DNA of 64,000 nucleotides from positions 182,027-246,026 of the forward strand of contig NZ_BFBP01000007.1 in the NCBI RefSeq assembly GCF_003112695.1. Direction: 5' to 3'. The translations under genes were made by a program, and so were the position numbers. Source of the stretch: Azospira sp. I13. GTDB lineage: Bacteria; Pseudomonadota; Gammaproteobacteria; Burkholderiales; Rhodocyclaceae. Below, in pieces: positions 9,819 to 19,002 of this stretch. The first letter of the stretch is position 1; every line of letters begins with the position of its first letter. A model generated the notes under the pieces. It had not been told where the DNA came from, did not search any database, and saw nothing but the letters and a program-made list of their open reading frames with translations.

Positions 9819-9997
9819 GCCAAAGCAGCGACGGCGCCCCGGCGCTACGTACGGCCACCCCGAGTACTTCGGCAGAAAAAATGCCACTTGAGTCACACCC
9901 GACAACCTTCATTTAGGCGCACAATGCTCTCTTTGCCGCCGCCCGGAAGACCAAGACGGGCGCCGGATTCCCGCCCATGACCCGGAGCAAGAGAACG

Positions 9998-11209
9998 ATG
10001 GACAAGAAGGTCAGCAAGCCTGCCGCCCCCCGCGCCACCCCCGCCCGTACAACCACCACCAAAGCTGCCGCAGCCCCTGCGGTCACGCCCCCCGCCAAAC
10101 CCCGCCCCAGCCGCGCCCGCCCGGTGCAGGCAGGCGATGTGGCGCCGGCAAAGAGTGCCGAGGGCGTGGAAAAATTCGAAGTCGCCCAGGCGGTGGCTGC
10201 TGCCCAGAATTCCAAGGTGGTGGCCATGCGCGACATCCTCGCCCGCACCCCGGGCAGCGACCTCAAGTCCGTGGCCAAGACCCTGGAAGCCATTGTCGCC
10301 GGCGCTTCTCCCGACGATGTGAAGATGCTGCGGGACACCCTGTTCAAGGACGAGACGCCGGCGGACAAACTGCCGGTGAGCCCGGACGACCAGCTCTCAG
10401 ACGAGTGGCGCACCGGTGGCTATCCCTACAAGAATCTGATGACCCGCAAGAACTACGAGAAGCAGAAGTACCGCCTGCAGGTGGAACTGCTGAAGCTCCA
10501 GGCCTGGGTCAAGGAAACCGGGCAGCGGGTGGTGATCCTCTTCGAAGGCCGGGATGCGGCCGGCAAGGGGGGCGCCATCAAGCGTTTCACCGAGCACCTG
10601 AATCCCCGGGGCGCCCGGGTGGTAGCCCTGGAAAAGCCCTCGGAAGTGGAGCGGGGCCAGTGGTATTTCCAGCGCTACATCCAGCACCTGCCCACCGCCG
10701 GCGAGATCGTCATGTTCGACCGCTCCTGGTACAACCGGGCCGGCGTGGAACGGGTCATGGGCTTTTGCGACCAGGACGAATACGCCGAATTCATGCGCCA
10801 GTGCCCGGAGTTCGAGCGCAACCTGGCGCGCAGCGGCATCCACGTCATCAAGTTCTGGTTCTCCGTCAGCCGGGCCGAGCAGCGCCGCCGTTTCAAGGAA
10901 CGGGAAACCCACCCCCTGAAGCAGTGGAAGCTCTCCCCCATCGACCTGGCCTCCCTCGACAAATGGGAGGATTACACCAAAGCCAAGGAAGCCATGTTCT
11001 TCTACACCGACACGGCGGACTCCCCCTGGACCGTGGTCAAGTCGGACTGCAAGAAGCGGGCGCGTCTCAATGCCATGCGCTACATCCTGCACAAGCTGCC
11101 CTACAACAATAAGGACATCGACCGCATCGGCCCCCTCGACCCCTTACTGGTGGGCCGGGCCAACGTGGTGTACGAGCGCGGCGAGAAGGAAGGAACCCCC
11201 ATCCTGTAA
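9998..11209 (+). CDS. ppk2: polyphosphate kinase 2 (PPK2)
   Basis: 403 aa from the chosen start. The C-terminal ~270 residues are the PPK2 P-loop kinase domain, with Walker A GRDAAGKGG, the lid/Walker B segment FDRSWYNRAG and a single PPK2 domain. Such enzymes move phosphate between polyphosphate and nucleotides (ADP or GDP). The first ~110 residues are an Ala/Pro/Thr/Lys-rich extension, probably disordered and basic. An ATG at 9977 in the same frame would add seven residues. I prefer 9998 because GGAGCAAGAG precedes it while nothing resembling a ribosome site precedes 9977. The reaction direction and nucleotide preference are not determined. Confidence 0.9.
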   Translation: MDKKVSKPAAPRATPARTTTTKAAAAPAVTPPAKPRPSRARPVQAGDVAPAKSAEGVEKFEVAQAVAAAQNSKVVAMRDILARTPGSDLKSVAKTLEAIVAGASPDDVKMLRDTLFKDETPADKLPVSPDDQLSDEWRTGGYPYKNLMTRKNYEKQKYRLQVELLKLQAWVKETGQRVVILFEGRDAAGKGGAIKRFTEHLNPRGARVVALEKPSEVERGQWYFQRYIQHLPTAGEIVMFDRSWYNRAGVERVMGFCDQDEYAEFMRQCPEFERNLARSGIHVIKFWFSVSRAEQRRRFKERETHPLKQWKLSPIDLASLDKWEDYTKAKEAMFFYTDTADSPWTVVKSDCKKRARLNAMRYILHKLPYNNKDIDRIGPLDPLLVGRANVVYERGEKEGTPIL

Positions 11210-11377
11210 GGGCCGCCCGGCCCCTCCCGGCTTCTCCGTGTCATTGCACCGCTCGGCTCCGGCGCCGCTTGCCGGGGCCGGCCGGTGATTTCCACGCCAT
11301 GACCCGTGGATTTGCCGCCCCCTGGCGGTATTCCCCGGCCAAAACGTGGGGGCGGCCATGGTAAAATCCGCCCCCTT

Positions 11378-11587
11378 ATGGAAATCGTCATCAACGGCGA
11401 AAGCCGCCAGTTCCCCGCTGCCCCCACGCCCTTTACCGTTGCCGCCCTGGTGACGGCCCTGGGTTATGCCGGCAAGCGCATCGCCATCGAACGTAATGGC
11501 GACATCGTGCCCCGCAGCCAGCATGGCGACACCGCCCTGGCCAATGGCGACCGCATCGAAATCGTCGTCGCCGTCGGCGGCGGCTGA
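11378..11587 (+). CDS. thiS: ThiS sulfur carrier protein
   Basis: 69 aa beta-grasp ubiquitin-like protein ending in Gly-Gly-Gly, the tail that is adenylated and thiocarboxylated to carry sulfur for the thiazole of thiamine. MEIVINGE at the start and GDRIEIVVAVGGG at the end match the family. The ATG at 11378 fits; the frame is open further upstream but that part is not family sequence. A TAAAAT lies about 11 bp upstream. thiG follows after 63 bp. No TPP (THI-box) riboswitch is visible upstream. Confidence 0.92.
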   Translation: MEIVINGESRQFPAAPTPFTVAALVTALGYAGKRIAIERNGDIVPRSQHGDTALANGDRIEIVVAVGGG

Positions 11588-11650
11588 CCCGTGCCTGCGC
11601 CACAGGCGCCGCAACGCTCTCCTCACCCTTTTCAGCCTGGAACCGCATCC

Positions 11651-12436
11651 ATGGAACAACTGACCATCGCTGGCAAGACCTACGCCTCCCGCCTCATCGT
11701 CGGCACCGGCAAGTACAAGGATTTCGCCGAAACCCGTCAGGCCATCGATGCCTCCGGGGCGGAAATGGTCACCGTGGCCATCCGTCGTACCAACATTGGC
11801 CAGGACCCGAACCAGCCCAATCTGCTGGATGCCCTGCCCCCCAGCCAGTTCACCATCCTGCCCAACACCGCCGGCTGCTACACCGCCGACGAAGCCGTGC
11901 GCACCCTGCGCCTGGCCCGAGAACTGCTGGACGGCCACGCCCTGGTCAAGCTGGAAGTGCTGGGGGACCCCACCACCCTGTTCCCCAACATGCCGGAAAC
12001 CCTGAAGGCCGCCGAAACCCTGGTCAAGGAAGGCTTCCAGGTCATGGTGTACTGCGCCGACGACCCCATCCAGGCCAAGATGCTGGAAGAGATCGGCTGT
12101 GCCGCGGTAATGCCCCTGGCCTCCCTCATCGGCTCCGGCATGGGCATTCTCAATCCCTGGAACCTGCGCCTGATCATCGACAACGCCAAGGTGCCGGTGA
12201 TCGTTGATGCCGGCGTCGGCACGGCCTCCGACGCGGCCATCGCCATGGAACTCGGCTGCGACGGGGTGCTGATGAACACCGCCATCGCCCATGCGCAAAA
12301 TCCGGTGCTCATGGCCAGCGCCATGAAAAAGGCAGTGCAGGCCGGCCGCGAGGCCTACCTGGCCGGCCGCATGCCGCGCAAGCTGTATTCCGCCGACCCC
12401 AGCTCCCCCACCACCGGCCTCATCGGCAAGAACTGA
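11651..12436 (+). CDS. thiG: ThiG thiazole synthase
   Basis: 261 aa TIM-barrel enzyme that condenses 1-deoxyxylulose 5-phosphate, dehydroglycine and ThiS-thiocarboxylate into the thiazole phosphate. It shows the Schiff-base lysine K100 in [19 protein letters not shown] near 41-50, and phosphate-binding glycines in [12 protein letters not shown]. The ATG at 11651 (MEQLTIAGK) matches the family start; an upstream in-frame GTG at 11591 would add 20 non-conserved residues. It forms a unit with thiS, and the downstream unknown gene starts only 6 bp after its stop. ThiH/ThiO, ThiF and ThiE are not nearby. Confidence 0.95.
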   Translation: MEQLTIAGKTYASRLIVGTGKYKDFAETRQAIDASGAEMVTVAIRRTNIGQDPNQPNLLDALPPSQFTILPNTAGCYTADEAVRTLRLARELLDGHALVKLEVLGDPTTLFPNMPETLKAAETLVKEGFQVMVYCADDPIQAKMLEEIGCAAVMPLASLIGSGMGILNPWNLRLIIDNAKVPVIVDAGVGTASDAAIAMELGCDGVLMNTAIAHAQNPVLMASAMKKAVQAGREAYLAGRMPRKLYSADPSSPTTGLIGKN

Positions 12437-12442
12437 GAGCCG

Positions 12443-13669
12443 ATGCGCCGCTTTCGCTCCACCCTCCTGGCTGCCCTGGCCAGCCTGGCCCTGCTGGCCC
12501 AGGCACCGTTGCGGGCCGAGGATGGCGGCCTGAAGGCGATGCCCCTGGAGCCGGGCCAGCCCAACCTGCTGGAACTGCTGCAACGCCTCTTCGTACCGGC
12601 AGATGGGGGCAATGGCCCCCGCACCACGCCGCGAGGTGTGGTGCTGCCGAACCATCCAGCCCAGTCAGCCACACCGGCAGCAGCCACCACCGTGGCCCCC
12701 GCAACCCCAGAAACACCGGAGACTCCGGCAGCCCTCGCGGCGGAGGCGACGCCCGAACCCCAGGCCCCCGCCACCTCCCTGCCCCCCCCTGCCGCCGGCG
12801 AGGAAACCGTGGCCCAGCCCCTGGCCGGCCCCGGCTTCGAAGAAAAATCCCTGGCCCAGCCAGCGCCCTTGCCGCCGCCGACCGCGGCCGCTCCCGCCGT
12901 GCCCCCCGGTACCCCCACGCTGCGCCGTGAACGCCTGGGCTACGCCTTCGGCCACCCGCGCATCCTGGCCCAGCAGACCCTCTTCGGCCTGGCCCACGGT
13001 ATTGCCCTGCTCGGACGCAGCTGCGCCCGCGTTCCCGGTAGCGGCGAAGCAGCCCGAGAGGCCTACGCCACCTGGGAAGCCGCCAACCGGGACTACATCA
13101 CCCAGGCCGAAAGCGAACTGGCCCGCTACTACTTCACGCCACCGGCCAGCGAAGTGCGCCGCCTGGATCTGGTGCAGGCCCTCAACCTCAAGTCCGACCT
13201 GGGCCTGCCGACGGATGGCCCGGAACTGGAAGCGGCCTGCGGCAGCCTGCCCCAAGCCCTTGCCAAGCCCCGTTACGATCTGGCCACCCAGTGGCTGCTC
13301 AAGGGTGACGTGGAACGCCTGCGCCGCGCCACGGAAACCCGGGAGCTGGTCAGCCAGTGCCGCCAGCAGGCCGATGCCGAGAATCTGCCAGCCTTGGATG
13401 CTGCCCTGGCTGCCTGGGAGGACGCCAACAGTCTTCAGGCCAGTGAAGCCCGGGAACGCCTGGTGGCCGACATGAGCAGCCAGCCTGACCCCCGCCACCC
13501 GGAACAGCCGGTGGATGGGCAGGCAATGATGGAAAAATGGCAGGACGAATTGCGCCGCACCGTCGGCCGGCGCCTGGCCTATGGCGCTGCCGAGGCCTGC
13601 CCCGGCCTGGCCGCCGCCCTGGCGGGCAAGCACCACGCCCTGGAACATGCTTTTGACGCGGAATTCTGA
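12443..13669 (+). CDS. exported protein of unknown function behind thiG
   Basis: 408 aa, not recognised. It begins with a clear Sec signal peptide (MRRF, a hydrophobic Leu/Ala run, AQAPLRA cleavage region). Residues ~50-155 are a Pro/Ala/Thr-rich, probably disordered linker. A helical domain of ~250 residues follows, with three widely spaced cysteines and many Trp/Tyr-Ala-Thr-Trp type positions. It is expected in the periplasm. The 6-bp spacing from thiG suggests co-transcription with thiSG, but nothing in the sequence links it to thiamine. trmB follows after 39 bp. A conserved spacer protein of the thiG-trmB region is as much as I can say. Confidence 0.75.
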   Translation: MRRFRSTLLAALASLALLAQAPLRAEDGGLKAMPLEPGQPNLLELLQRLFVPADGGNGPRTTPRGVVLPNHPAQSATPAAATTVAPATPETPETPAALAAEATPEPQAPATSLPPPAAGEETVAQPLAGPGFEEKSLAQPAPLPPPTAAAPAVPPGTPTLRRERLGYAFGHPRILAQQTLFGLAHGIALLGRSCARVPGSGEAAREAYATWEAANRDYITQAESELARYYFTPPASEVRRLDLVQALNLKSDLGLPTDGPELEAACGSLPQALAKPRYDLATQWLLKGDVERLRRATETRELVSQCRQQADAENLPALDAALAAWEDANSLQASEARERLVADMSSQPDPRHPEQPVDGQAMMEKWQDELRRTVGRRLAYGAAEACPGLAAALAGKHHALEHAFDAEF

Positions 13670-13708
13670 CCTCCCGGCCAGCCCCGCACGATACGTTTGA
13701 GGAACACC

Positions 13709-14467
13709 ATGCAAGACCCGCACGACGATGCCATCGAACCCGCCGACCTGATCGCCGAGTCCGGCGCCGGTGAAGACAACCCCCTGGCCAAACGCCCCAT
13801 CCGCAGCTTCGTGCTGCGCCAGGGCCGGGTCTCCAGCGCCCAGCTGCGCTACCTGGACGACATGATGCCCAAGGTCGGCATCGCGTACCGTCCCGAGGCC
13901 CTGGATTTCGCCGCCACCTTCGGCCGCGAAGCCCCCACGGTATTCGAGATCGGCTTCGGCATGGGCGAGACCTCGGCCAAGATCGCCACCGCCCGGCCCG
14001 ATACCAACTTCATCGAGGTGGAAGTGCACACCCCCGGCGTCGGCAGCCTGTGCAAGCTGGTGGCCGAGGGTGAAATCGGCAATATCCGCATCATCCAGCA
14101 CGACGCCGTGGAAGTGCTGCGGGACATGATCCCCGAGAACTCCCTGGCCGGCGCCCACATCTACTTCCCCGACCCCTGGCCGAAGAAGCGGCACCACAAG
14201 CGCCGCCTGGTGCAGCCGCCCCTCATCACCCTGCTGGCTTCCCGCCTGGCCCCCGGCGGCTACCTGCACTGCGCCACCGACTGGGAGGAATACGCCCTCC
14301 AGATGCTGGAAGTGCTCTCCGCCGAACCCCTGCTGGAAAACACCGTGGACAACAGCCACGGCGGCTTCGCCCCGCGCCCCGACTACCGCCCCCTGACCAA
14401 GTTCGAGCAGCGCGGCATTCGCCTCGGCCATGGCGTGTGGGATGTGATTTTCCGCCGCCGCGCCTGA
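13709..14467 (+). CDS. trmB: tRNA (guanine-N7)-methyltransferase TrmB
   Basis: 252 aa Rossmann-fold SAM methyltransferase that makes m7G46 in tRNA variable loops. It has the SAM motif [10 protein letters not shown] and the family signature [13 protein letters not shown] used for tRNA binding and catalysis. A TTG at 13697 is in frame, but GAGGA five bases before ATG 13709 fixes the start. The N-terminal ~30 residues are an acidic extension. It follows the unknown exported gene in the same direction and may be part of the thiSG transcript. Confidence 0.95.
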   Translation: MQDPHDDAIEPADLIAESGAGEDNPLAKRPIRSFVLRQGRVSSAQLRYLDDMMPKVGIAYRPEALDFAATFGREAPTVFEIGFGMGETSAKIATARPDTNFIEVEVHTPGVGSLCKLVAEGEIGNIRIIQHDAVEVLRDMIPENSLAGAHIYFPDPWPKKRHHKRRLVQPPLITLLASRLAPGGYLHCATDWEEYALQMLEVLSAEPLLENTVDNSHGGFAPRPDYRPLTKFEQRGIRLGHGVWDVIFRRRA

Positions 14468-14491
14468 CCTCGGGTATCACGCGGGTGTGCC

Positions 14492-14536
14492 CCGGATGTA
14501 GCTTGCAGCTGACATCGCATCCCGCGTTACATCCGG
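14492..14536. repeat. inverted repeat CCGGATGTA / TACATCCGG
   Basis: Nine-base perfect arms at 14492-14500 and 14528-14536 flank a 27-bp centre, with GCGGG/CCCGC just around or inside them. Two further ATCCGG words follow before 14620. It lies in the gap after trmB and looks like an intergenic REP/BIME-style hairpin rather than a T-tailed terminator. Confidence 0.4.
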
Positions 14537-14658
14537 CTTTCCCGCCAATTTCATCCGGATACCGGCCTGGCTTCACGTCAGGCCCTCCCCGATAGGCCCC
14601 TGCCGGGGTTTATCCGGATTTCATGCGATACTGTCCGCTCCCTTTCTCCCGTCAAATC

Positions 14659-15651
14659 ATGGTCGCTGCCCCCGTCGCCGCCCCGTTCAGTTCCGGACGC
14701 CGGCGCCTGCTCCTGGCAGGCGGCGCTGCCCTGCTCGCGGCCTGTCAGCGGGGGGCGCCCCAGCCCCCCCTGCGCCTGGCGACCAACGAATGGGCCGGCT
14801 ATGAGCCACTGCACCTGGCCCGGGAGCGCAATTACTGGGGCAATGCGCCCATCCACCTTTACGAGCTGCCCTCCACCTCCGAAGTGCTGCGGGCATTCCG
14901 CAACGGTGCCCTGGATGGCGCCGCCCTCACCGGCGACGAGGCCCTGGGCCTGCTGGCCGACCAGATGGATATCCGGGTGGTGCTGGTACTGGATATCTCC
15001 AATGGCGGCGACGCCCTGGTGGCCCGCCCCGACATCCAGCGTCTGGAAGACCTGAAGGGGCGCCGCATCGGCGTGGAAAACCAGGCCCTCGGCGCCTACG
15101 TGCTGACCCAGGCCCTGGGTGAGGCAGGGCTGACTCCGGCCGACGTTTCCATCGTCCCCCTGACGGCCGACACCCACGAAAACGCCTACGTGGCCGGGGC
15201 CGCCGACGCAGTGGTGACCTTTGAGCCTGCCCTCTCCCGGCTGCAACGCCTGGGCGCCCGCAAGCTCTATTCCAGTCGCCAGATGCCGGAAGGTATCTTC
15301 GACCTGCTGGTGGTGCGGGAGGAGGCCTGGCGACAGCACCAGAACACCCTGAAGACCCTCAGCAACGGCTGGTTCCGGGTGCTCGACGAACTGCGGGCCG
15401 ATCCCTCGGGCACCGCTGCCGCCCTCGGCCGCCGTACCCAGACTTCCGGCAACGACATGCGCCTGGCCCTGGAAGGCCTGATCCTGCCCGATCGGGCCGA
15501 GAACCTGCGCCTGCTGGCCGGCCACCCGCCGGCCATTGCCGTGCCCTTGCAGCGCCTGGCCGAGGTGATGCAGAGCCAGCACCTGATCTCCCAACCTGTG
15601 GATAGCCGTCGCCTGCTGCCGGCCGATCTGGCTAAGGTGCTGGCGCCATGA
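14659..15651 (+). CDS. ABC-type substrate-binding lipoprotein (NMT1/THI5-like)
   Basis: 330 aa from the chosen start. A lipoprotein signal with an RRR n-region and an LLAAC lipobox suggests a membrane-anchored periplasmic protein. The mature part is a type-2 periplasmic binding fold of the NMT1/taurine/nitrate group (ATNEWAGYEPLHLARE at its start, LKGRRIGVE after the hinge). No ABC permease or ATPase is adjacent. Instead its stop overlaps the start of a membrane GGDEF-EAL gene by four bases (ATGA), which suggests it serves as a ligand sensor for that protein, as NspS does for MbaA in Vibrio cholerae. An ATG at 14623 would lengthen the n-region by 12 residues; neither start has a strong ribosome site. 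Confidence 0.82.
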   Translation: MVAAPVAAPFSSGRRRLLLAGGAALLAACQRGAPQPPLRLATNEWAGYEPLHLARERNYWGNAPIHLYELPSTSEVLRAFRNGALDGAALTGDEALGLLADQMDIRVVLVLDISNGGDALVARPDIQRLEDLKGRRIGVENQALGAYVLTQALGEAGLTPADVSIVPLTADTHENAYVAGAADAVVTFEPALSRLQRLGARKLYSSRQMPEGIFDLLVVREEAWRQHQNTLKTLSNGWFRVLDELRADPSGTAAALGRRTQTSGNDMRLALEGLILPDRAENLRLLAGHPPAIAVPLQRLAEVMQSQHLISQPVDSRRLLPADLAKVLAP

Positions 15652-18509
15652 GCCTGCTCGATCGCCTGGAGCGGATTCCCGCGGCCTTCCGCCTGCGCCT
15701 GCTGCTTCCCCTGGTACTGTTGCTCTTCGCCGCCGTCGGCTCGGTGTATGTGGCGGTGCACTGGTATCAGAACGCCAGTGCCCGCATCCAGCAGGAAAGC
15801 CGGGAAACCCTGGGGGTACTGATGCGCCAGCTGCAGGACATCCTGGCGGAGCGCCTGGTCCTGGAGAACATGGCCCAGGCCAAGGCCCGTCTCTCTGCCA
15901 CGGCCCTGCATCCGCGCATCCGCACCCTGATCCTGGCCGACGACAACGACCAGGTGATCTTCGCCAACCGTTATCTCTGGCAGGGCGAGGAAGCCGCCCA
16001 GGTCAGCCGCTACCAGGCCGAAGAGGCCAGCCAGGTCATGGTCCGGGAACAGCACCAGGTGAGCCTGGACGAAAGCGGCGAAACCCTCACCGGCTATTTC
16101 CCCATCGTCATGGACCTCACCCACGGCTCCCTGCGGGGCCTGCGCCGAGGCATCCTCTACGTCGAGTACGACATTGCCGCCCCCCTGGCCACAGCCCGCA
16201 GCGAAGCTATTTACGAATCCCTGAAAACCGGCGCCCTCTCCCTGCTGGGAGCCCTGCTGCTCTCCCTGTTGCTGGACCGCTGGGTGACCCGCCGCCTCAA
16301 CCTCATCTCGGCGGCCGCCCGGCGCCTGGGGGAAGGGGATCTGGGGGTGCGCATCAACCTCGCCGGCGAAGACGAAATTGCCACCCTGGCCCACCAGTTC
16401 GACCAGATGGCCCTCAGCCTGACCCGCAAGCAGGAGGCCCTGCGCAGTACCGACGCCATGCTGCAGGAACACGTGCAGTTCATGCACACCCTGATCGAAG
16501 CCATTCCCAGCCCGCTCTTCTACAAGGATGCAAAGGGCCGCTACTTGGGCTGCAACGAGGCCTTCCTCGGCTACATCGGCAAGGAACGGGAAGCCTTCCT
16601 CGGCAAGAGCGTATACGACCTGGCGCCGCCAGAACTGGCGGCCCGCTATGCCGCGGCCGACGAGCTGCTCTTCAACGCCCCGGGCAAGCAGGTGTATGAG
16701 GCCCAGGTACGCTACGCCGACGGCGTGAACCACGACGTGATCTTCAACAAGGCCACCTTCCGCGATGCCCAGGGCCAGGTGGCCGGGCTGGTGGGGGTGA
16801 TGGTGGACATCACCGAACGCAAGCGTAACGAGGAAGAACTGCGCCTGGCGGCCAAGGTCTTCGACACCTCCAACGAAGCCATTCTGGTCACCGACGCGGA
16901 GAACAACATCCGCTCGGTGAACCGGGCCTTCACCGAAACCACCGGCTACGCGGCGGAGGAAGTAATCGGCCGCAACCCCCGCCTGCTCTCCTCCGGCCAC
17001 CACGACAAGGTCTTCTACCGCCGCATGTGGGAGGCCCTCAACACCCAGGGTTACTGGCAGGGGGAAATCTACGACCGACGCAAGAGCGGCGAGATCTACC
17101 CGAAGTGGACCCGCATCAACGCCATCCGCGACAGCCAGGGCAAGATCGTCAACCACGTCGCCGTCTTCTCCGATATCTCCGACCGCAAGGCCCTGGAAGA
17201 GCGGCTGCAGTTCCTCGCCCAGCATGACCACCTGACCGGCCTGCCCAACCGCAACCTGCTGCGCCTGCGCCTGGAAGAGCAAATCGCCTCCGCCGCCGAG
17301 CGGGCCAGCGGCGCCCCGGCCCCGGTGGCCCTGCTGCTGATGGACCTGGACCACTTCAAGACCATCAACGACTCCCTCGGCCACCATGCCGGCGACCAGC
17401 TGCTGCAGCGGGTGGTTCGCCGCCTCAAGGGTGTGCTGCGGGAAAGCGCCACCCTCAGCCGCCAGGGGGGCGATGAATTCCTCATCGTGCTGCCCCAGTG
17501 CCAGGAGCCGGCCCAGGTGTCCCGGGCCGCCGAGACCCTGCTTGCCACTCTCGCCGCCCCCTTCGAGGTGGATGGTCACCCCCTGAGCATCTCCGCCAGC
17601 ATCGGTATCAGCCTGGCGCCGGACGATGGCAACGACTTCGACACCCTGCTGAAAAAGGCCGACACCGCCCTGGTGCACGCCAAACAGGGCGGCCGCAACA
17701 CCTACCGCTTCTTCACCGAAGCCATGAACGTCAGCACCCTGGAACGCCTCAACCTGCAGCAGCGCCTGCACCAGGCCCTGGAGCGCCAGGAGCTAGTGCT
17801 GTACTACCAGCCCCAGCTGGAACTGGCCGGCGGCAAGGTGGTGGGGGTGGAAGCCCTGCTGCGCTGGCAAACGCCGGAAGGCCTGATTCCACCGGGCCAG
17901 TTCATTCCCCTGGCGGAAGAAACCGGGCTGATCGTGCCCATGGGCACCTGGGTCATCCAGGAAGCCTGTCGCCAGGCCCGGGCCTGGCTGGATGCGGGCC
18001 TGCCGCCCATGACCGTGGCGGTGAACCTGTCGGCCCTGCAATTCCGCCGGGACGACCTGCTCAAGACCGTCGGCGACGCCCTGGCCGCCAACCAGCTGCC
18101 CGGCTCGGCCCTGGAACTGGAACTGACCGAATCCATCCTGATCCAGGATGCGGAAGCCACCCTGGCCACCCTCAAAGCCCTCAACGCCATGGGCGTGCTG
18201 CTCTCCATCGACGACTTCGGCACCGGCTATTCCAGCCTGGCCTATCTCAAGCGCTTCACGGTGGACAAGCTGAAGATCGACCAGAGCTTCGTGCGCGACA
18301 TCACCAGCGACGGCGACAGCGCCGCCATCGTCCGCGCCGTGGTGCAGATGGCTGCCAGCCTGAAGCTGAAGACCATCGGTGAAGGGGTGGAAACCGAAGA
18401 ACAGGCTGCCGCCCTGCGGGAGACCGGCTGCGACGAGGTACAGGGCTATCTCTACGCCCGGCCCATGCCGGTGGACGCCTGCGAAACCTATCTGCGCGGC
18501 CGGGCCTGA
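15648..18509 (+). CDS. membrane sensor with HAMP-PAS-PAS-GGDEF-EAL
   Basis: 953 aa. TM1 is near residues 15-38, followed by a periplasmic domain of ~160 residues, TM2 near 195-213 and HAMP to ~265. Two PAS domains then span roughly 275-515. A GGDEF domain with RQGGDEF follows (the position before GGDEF is Gln rather than the common Leu), then an EAL domain with VEALLRW, NLSALQF, ELTES, DDFGTGY, EGVET and QGYLYA. Both catalytic signatures are intact, so it could make or break down c-di-GMP. Translational coupling to the upstream binding lipoprotein points to periplasmic ligand input. The ligand is unknown. Confidence 0.93.
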   Translation: MSLLDRLERIPAAFRLRLLLPLVLLLFAAVGSVYVAVHWYQNASARIQQESRETLGVLMRQLQDILAERLVLENMAQAKARLSATALHPRIRTLILADDNDQVIFANRYLWQGEEAAQVSRYQAEEASQVMVREQHQVSLDESGETLTGYFPIVMDLTHGSLRGLRRGILYVEYDIAAPLATARSEAIYESLKTGALSLLGALLLSLLLDRWVTRRLNLISAAARRLGEGDLGVRINLAGEDEIATLAHQFDQMALSLTRKQEALRSTDAMLQEHVQFMHTLIEAIPSPLFYKDAKGRYLGCNEAFLGYIGKEREAFLGKSVYDLAPPELAARYAAADELLFNAPGKQVYEAQVRYADGVNHDVIFNKATFRDAQGQVAGLVGVMVDITERKRNEEELRLAAKVFDTSNEAILVTDAENNIRSVNRAFTETTGYAAEEVIGRNPRLLSSGHHDKVFYRRMWEALNTQGYWQGEIYDRRKSGEIYPKWTRINAIRDSQGKIVNHVAVFSDISDRKALEERLQFLAQHDHLTGLPNRNLLRLRLEEQIASAAERASGAPAPVALLLMDLDHFKTINDSLGHHAGDQLLQRVVRRLKGVLRESATLSRQGGDEFLIVLPQCQEPAQVSRAAETLLATLAAPFEVDGHPLSISASIGISLAPDDGNDFDTLLKKADTALVHAKQGGRNTYRFFTEAMNVSTLERLNLQQRLHQALERQELVLYYQPQLELAGGKVVGVEALLRWQTPEGLIPPGQFIPLAEETGLIVPMGTWVIQEACRQARAWLDAGLPPMTVAVNLSALQFRRDDLLKTVGDALAANQLPGSALELELTESILIQDAEATLATLKALNAMGVLLSIDDFGTGYSSLAYLKRFTVDKLKIDQSFVRDITSDGDSAAIVRAVVQMAASLKLKTIGEGVETEEQAAALRETGCDEVQGYLYARPMPVDACETYLRGRA

Positions 18510-19002
18510 ACCTCCTTGAACCGGCCTGAAGATTCCTGCTCAGGCTGAAGCCGACCGGGAACGGCCAGCCGCAACCGCGGCGACGGCAATCATGGCGGCG
18601 GCTCCGGCCACGGCGCCATTCCCCCAAAGCGGAACCCGAAGGCAATTCAGGCAAATCCAGTTGAACCCGGAGAACTCAGGGTTAAAATTTGACTGCCCTG
18701 GAAGGCAATAAGGACGCCATTCTTCGTCGCCTACCACAGGAAATCAAGGCTGGGCGCTGCGCTCCAGCCATGCCCGCGTCCTTCCTTGGGTTCCGGGCAG
18801 TTATCGGTCTCCCTGACCAGCACGACGGCCCGGGCAACGGACATCCAGCCGATCAGAGAACATGGTCCCCCGCGCCGGATGCGATGGCGCGATCACCCAT
18901 CACCCGGCCTTCCCTCACGCTGCTCCGCGGCTTCTCCACCCCGCCAGAAGCGGCAGCGGGGCGGCAAGGTTGCGCCCTTGCCAGCCCGCGCTCAGTCCTA
19001 GC
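18510..19002. other. 493-bp gap with a dispersed repeat
   Basis: Lies between the GGDEF-EAL gene and the convergent BamE-like gene. It holds short hairpins (AACCC/GGGTT around 18664-18683; GGCTGG/CCAGCC at 18748-18769) and one copy of a repeat shared with the fix cluster (18706-18725). Small open frames cross it on both strands but lack ribosome sites and family resemblance. I see no convincing gene. Confidence 0.5.
18706..18725 (+). repeat. dispersed repeat core, copy A
   Basis: CAATAAGGACGCCATTCTTC is identical over 20 bases to the minus strand of 42479-42498. Similarity extends ~20 bases upstream in interrupted form (AAAA..GACTG..TG.AGG). It is intergenic and not part of a coding sequence I can support. 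Confidence 0.7.

Noticed and set aside
11210..11377. Possible TPP riboswitch before thiS
   Set aside because: No THI-box core or matching stems found by eye in the 168 bp upstream.
12665..14431. 588-codon open frame antisense to the exported protein and trmB
   Set aside because: Low-complexity Gly/Gln/Val/His-rich translation typical of the antisense of GC-rich genes; trmB and thiG-linked genes on the other strand are clear.
15267..17771. 834-codon minus-strand open frame over the lipoprotein and GGDEF-EAL genes
   Set aside because: No family resemblance and wholly covered by two recognised genes on the plus strand; arises from third-position GC bias.
18540..18737. 65-codon minus-strand frame in the gap after the GGDEF-EAL gene
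   Set aside because: It reads through the dispersed repeat (EEWRPY...), and a related peptide is read from the other copy; no ribosome site, so it is more likely a repeat artefact than a gene.
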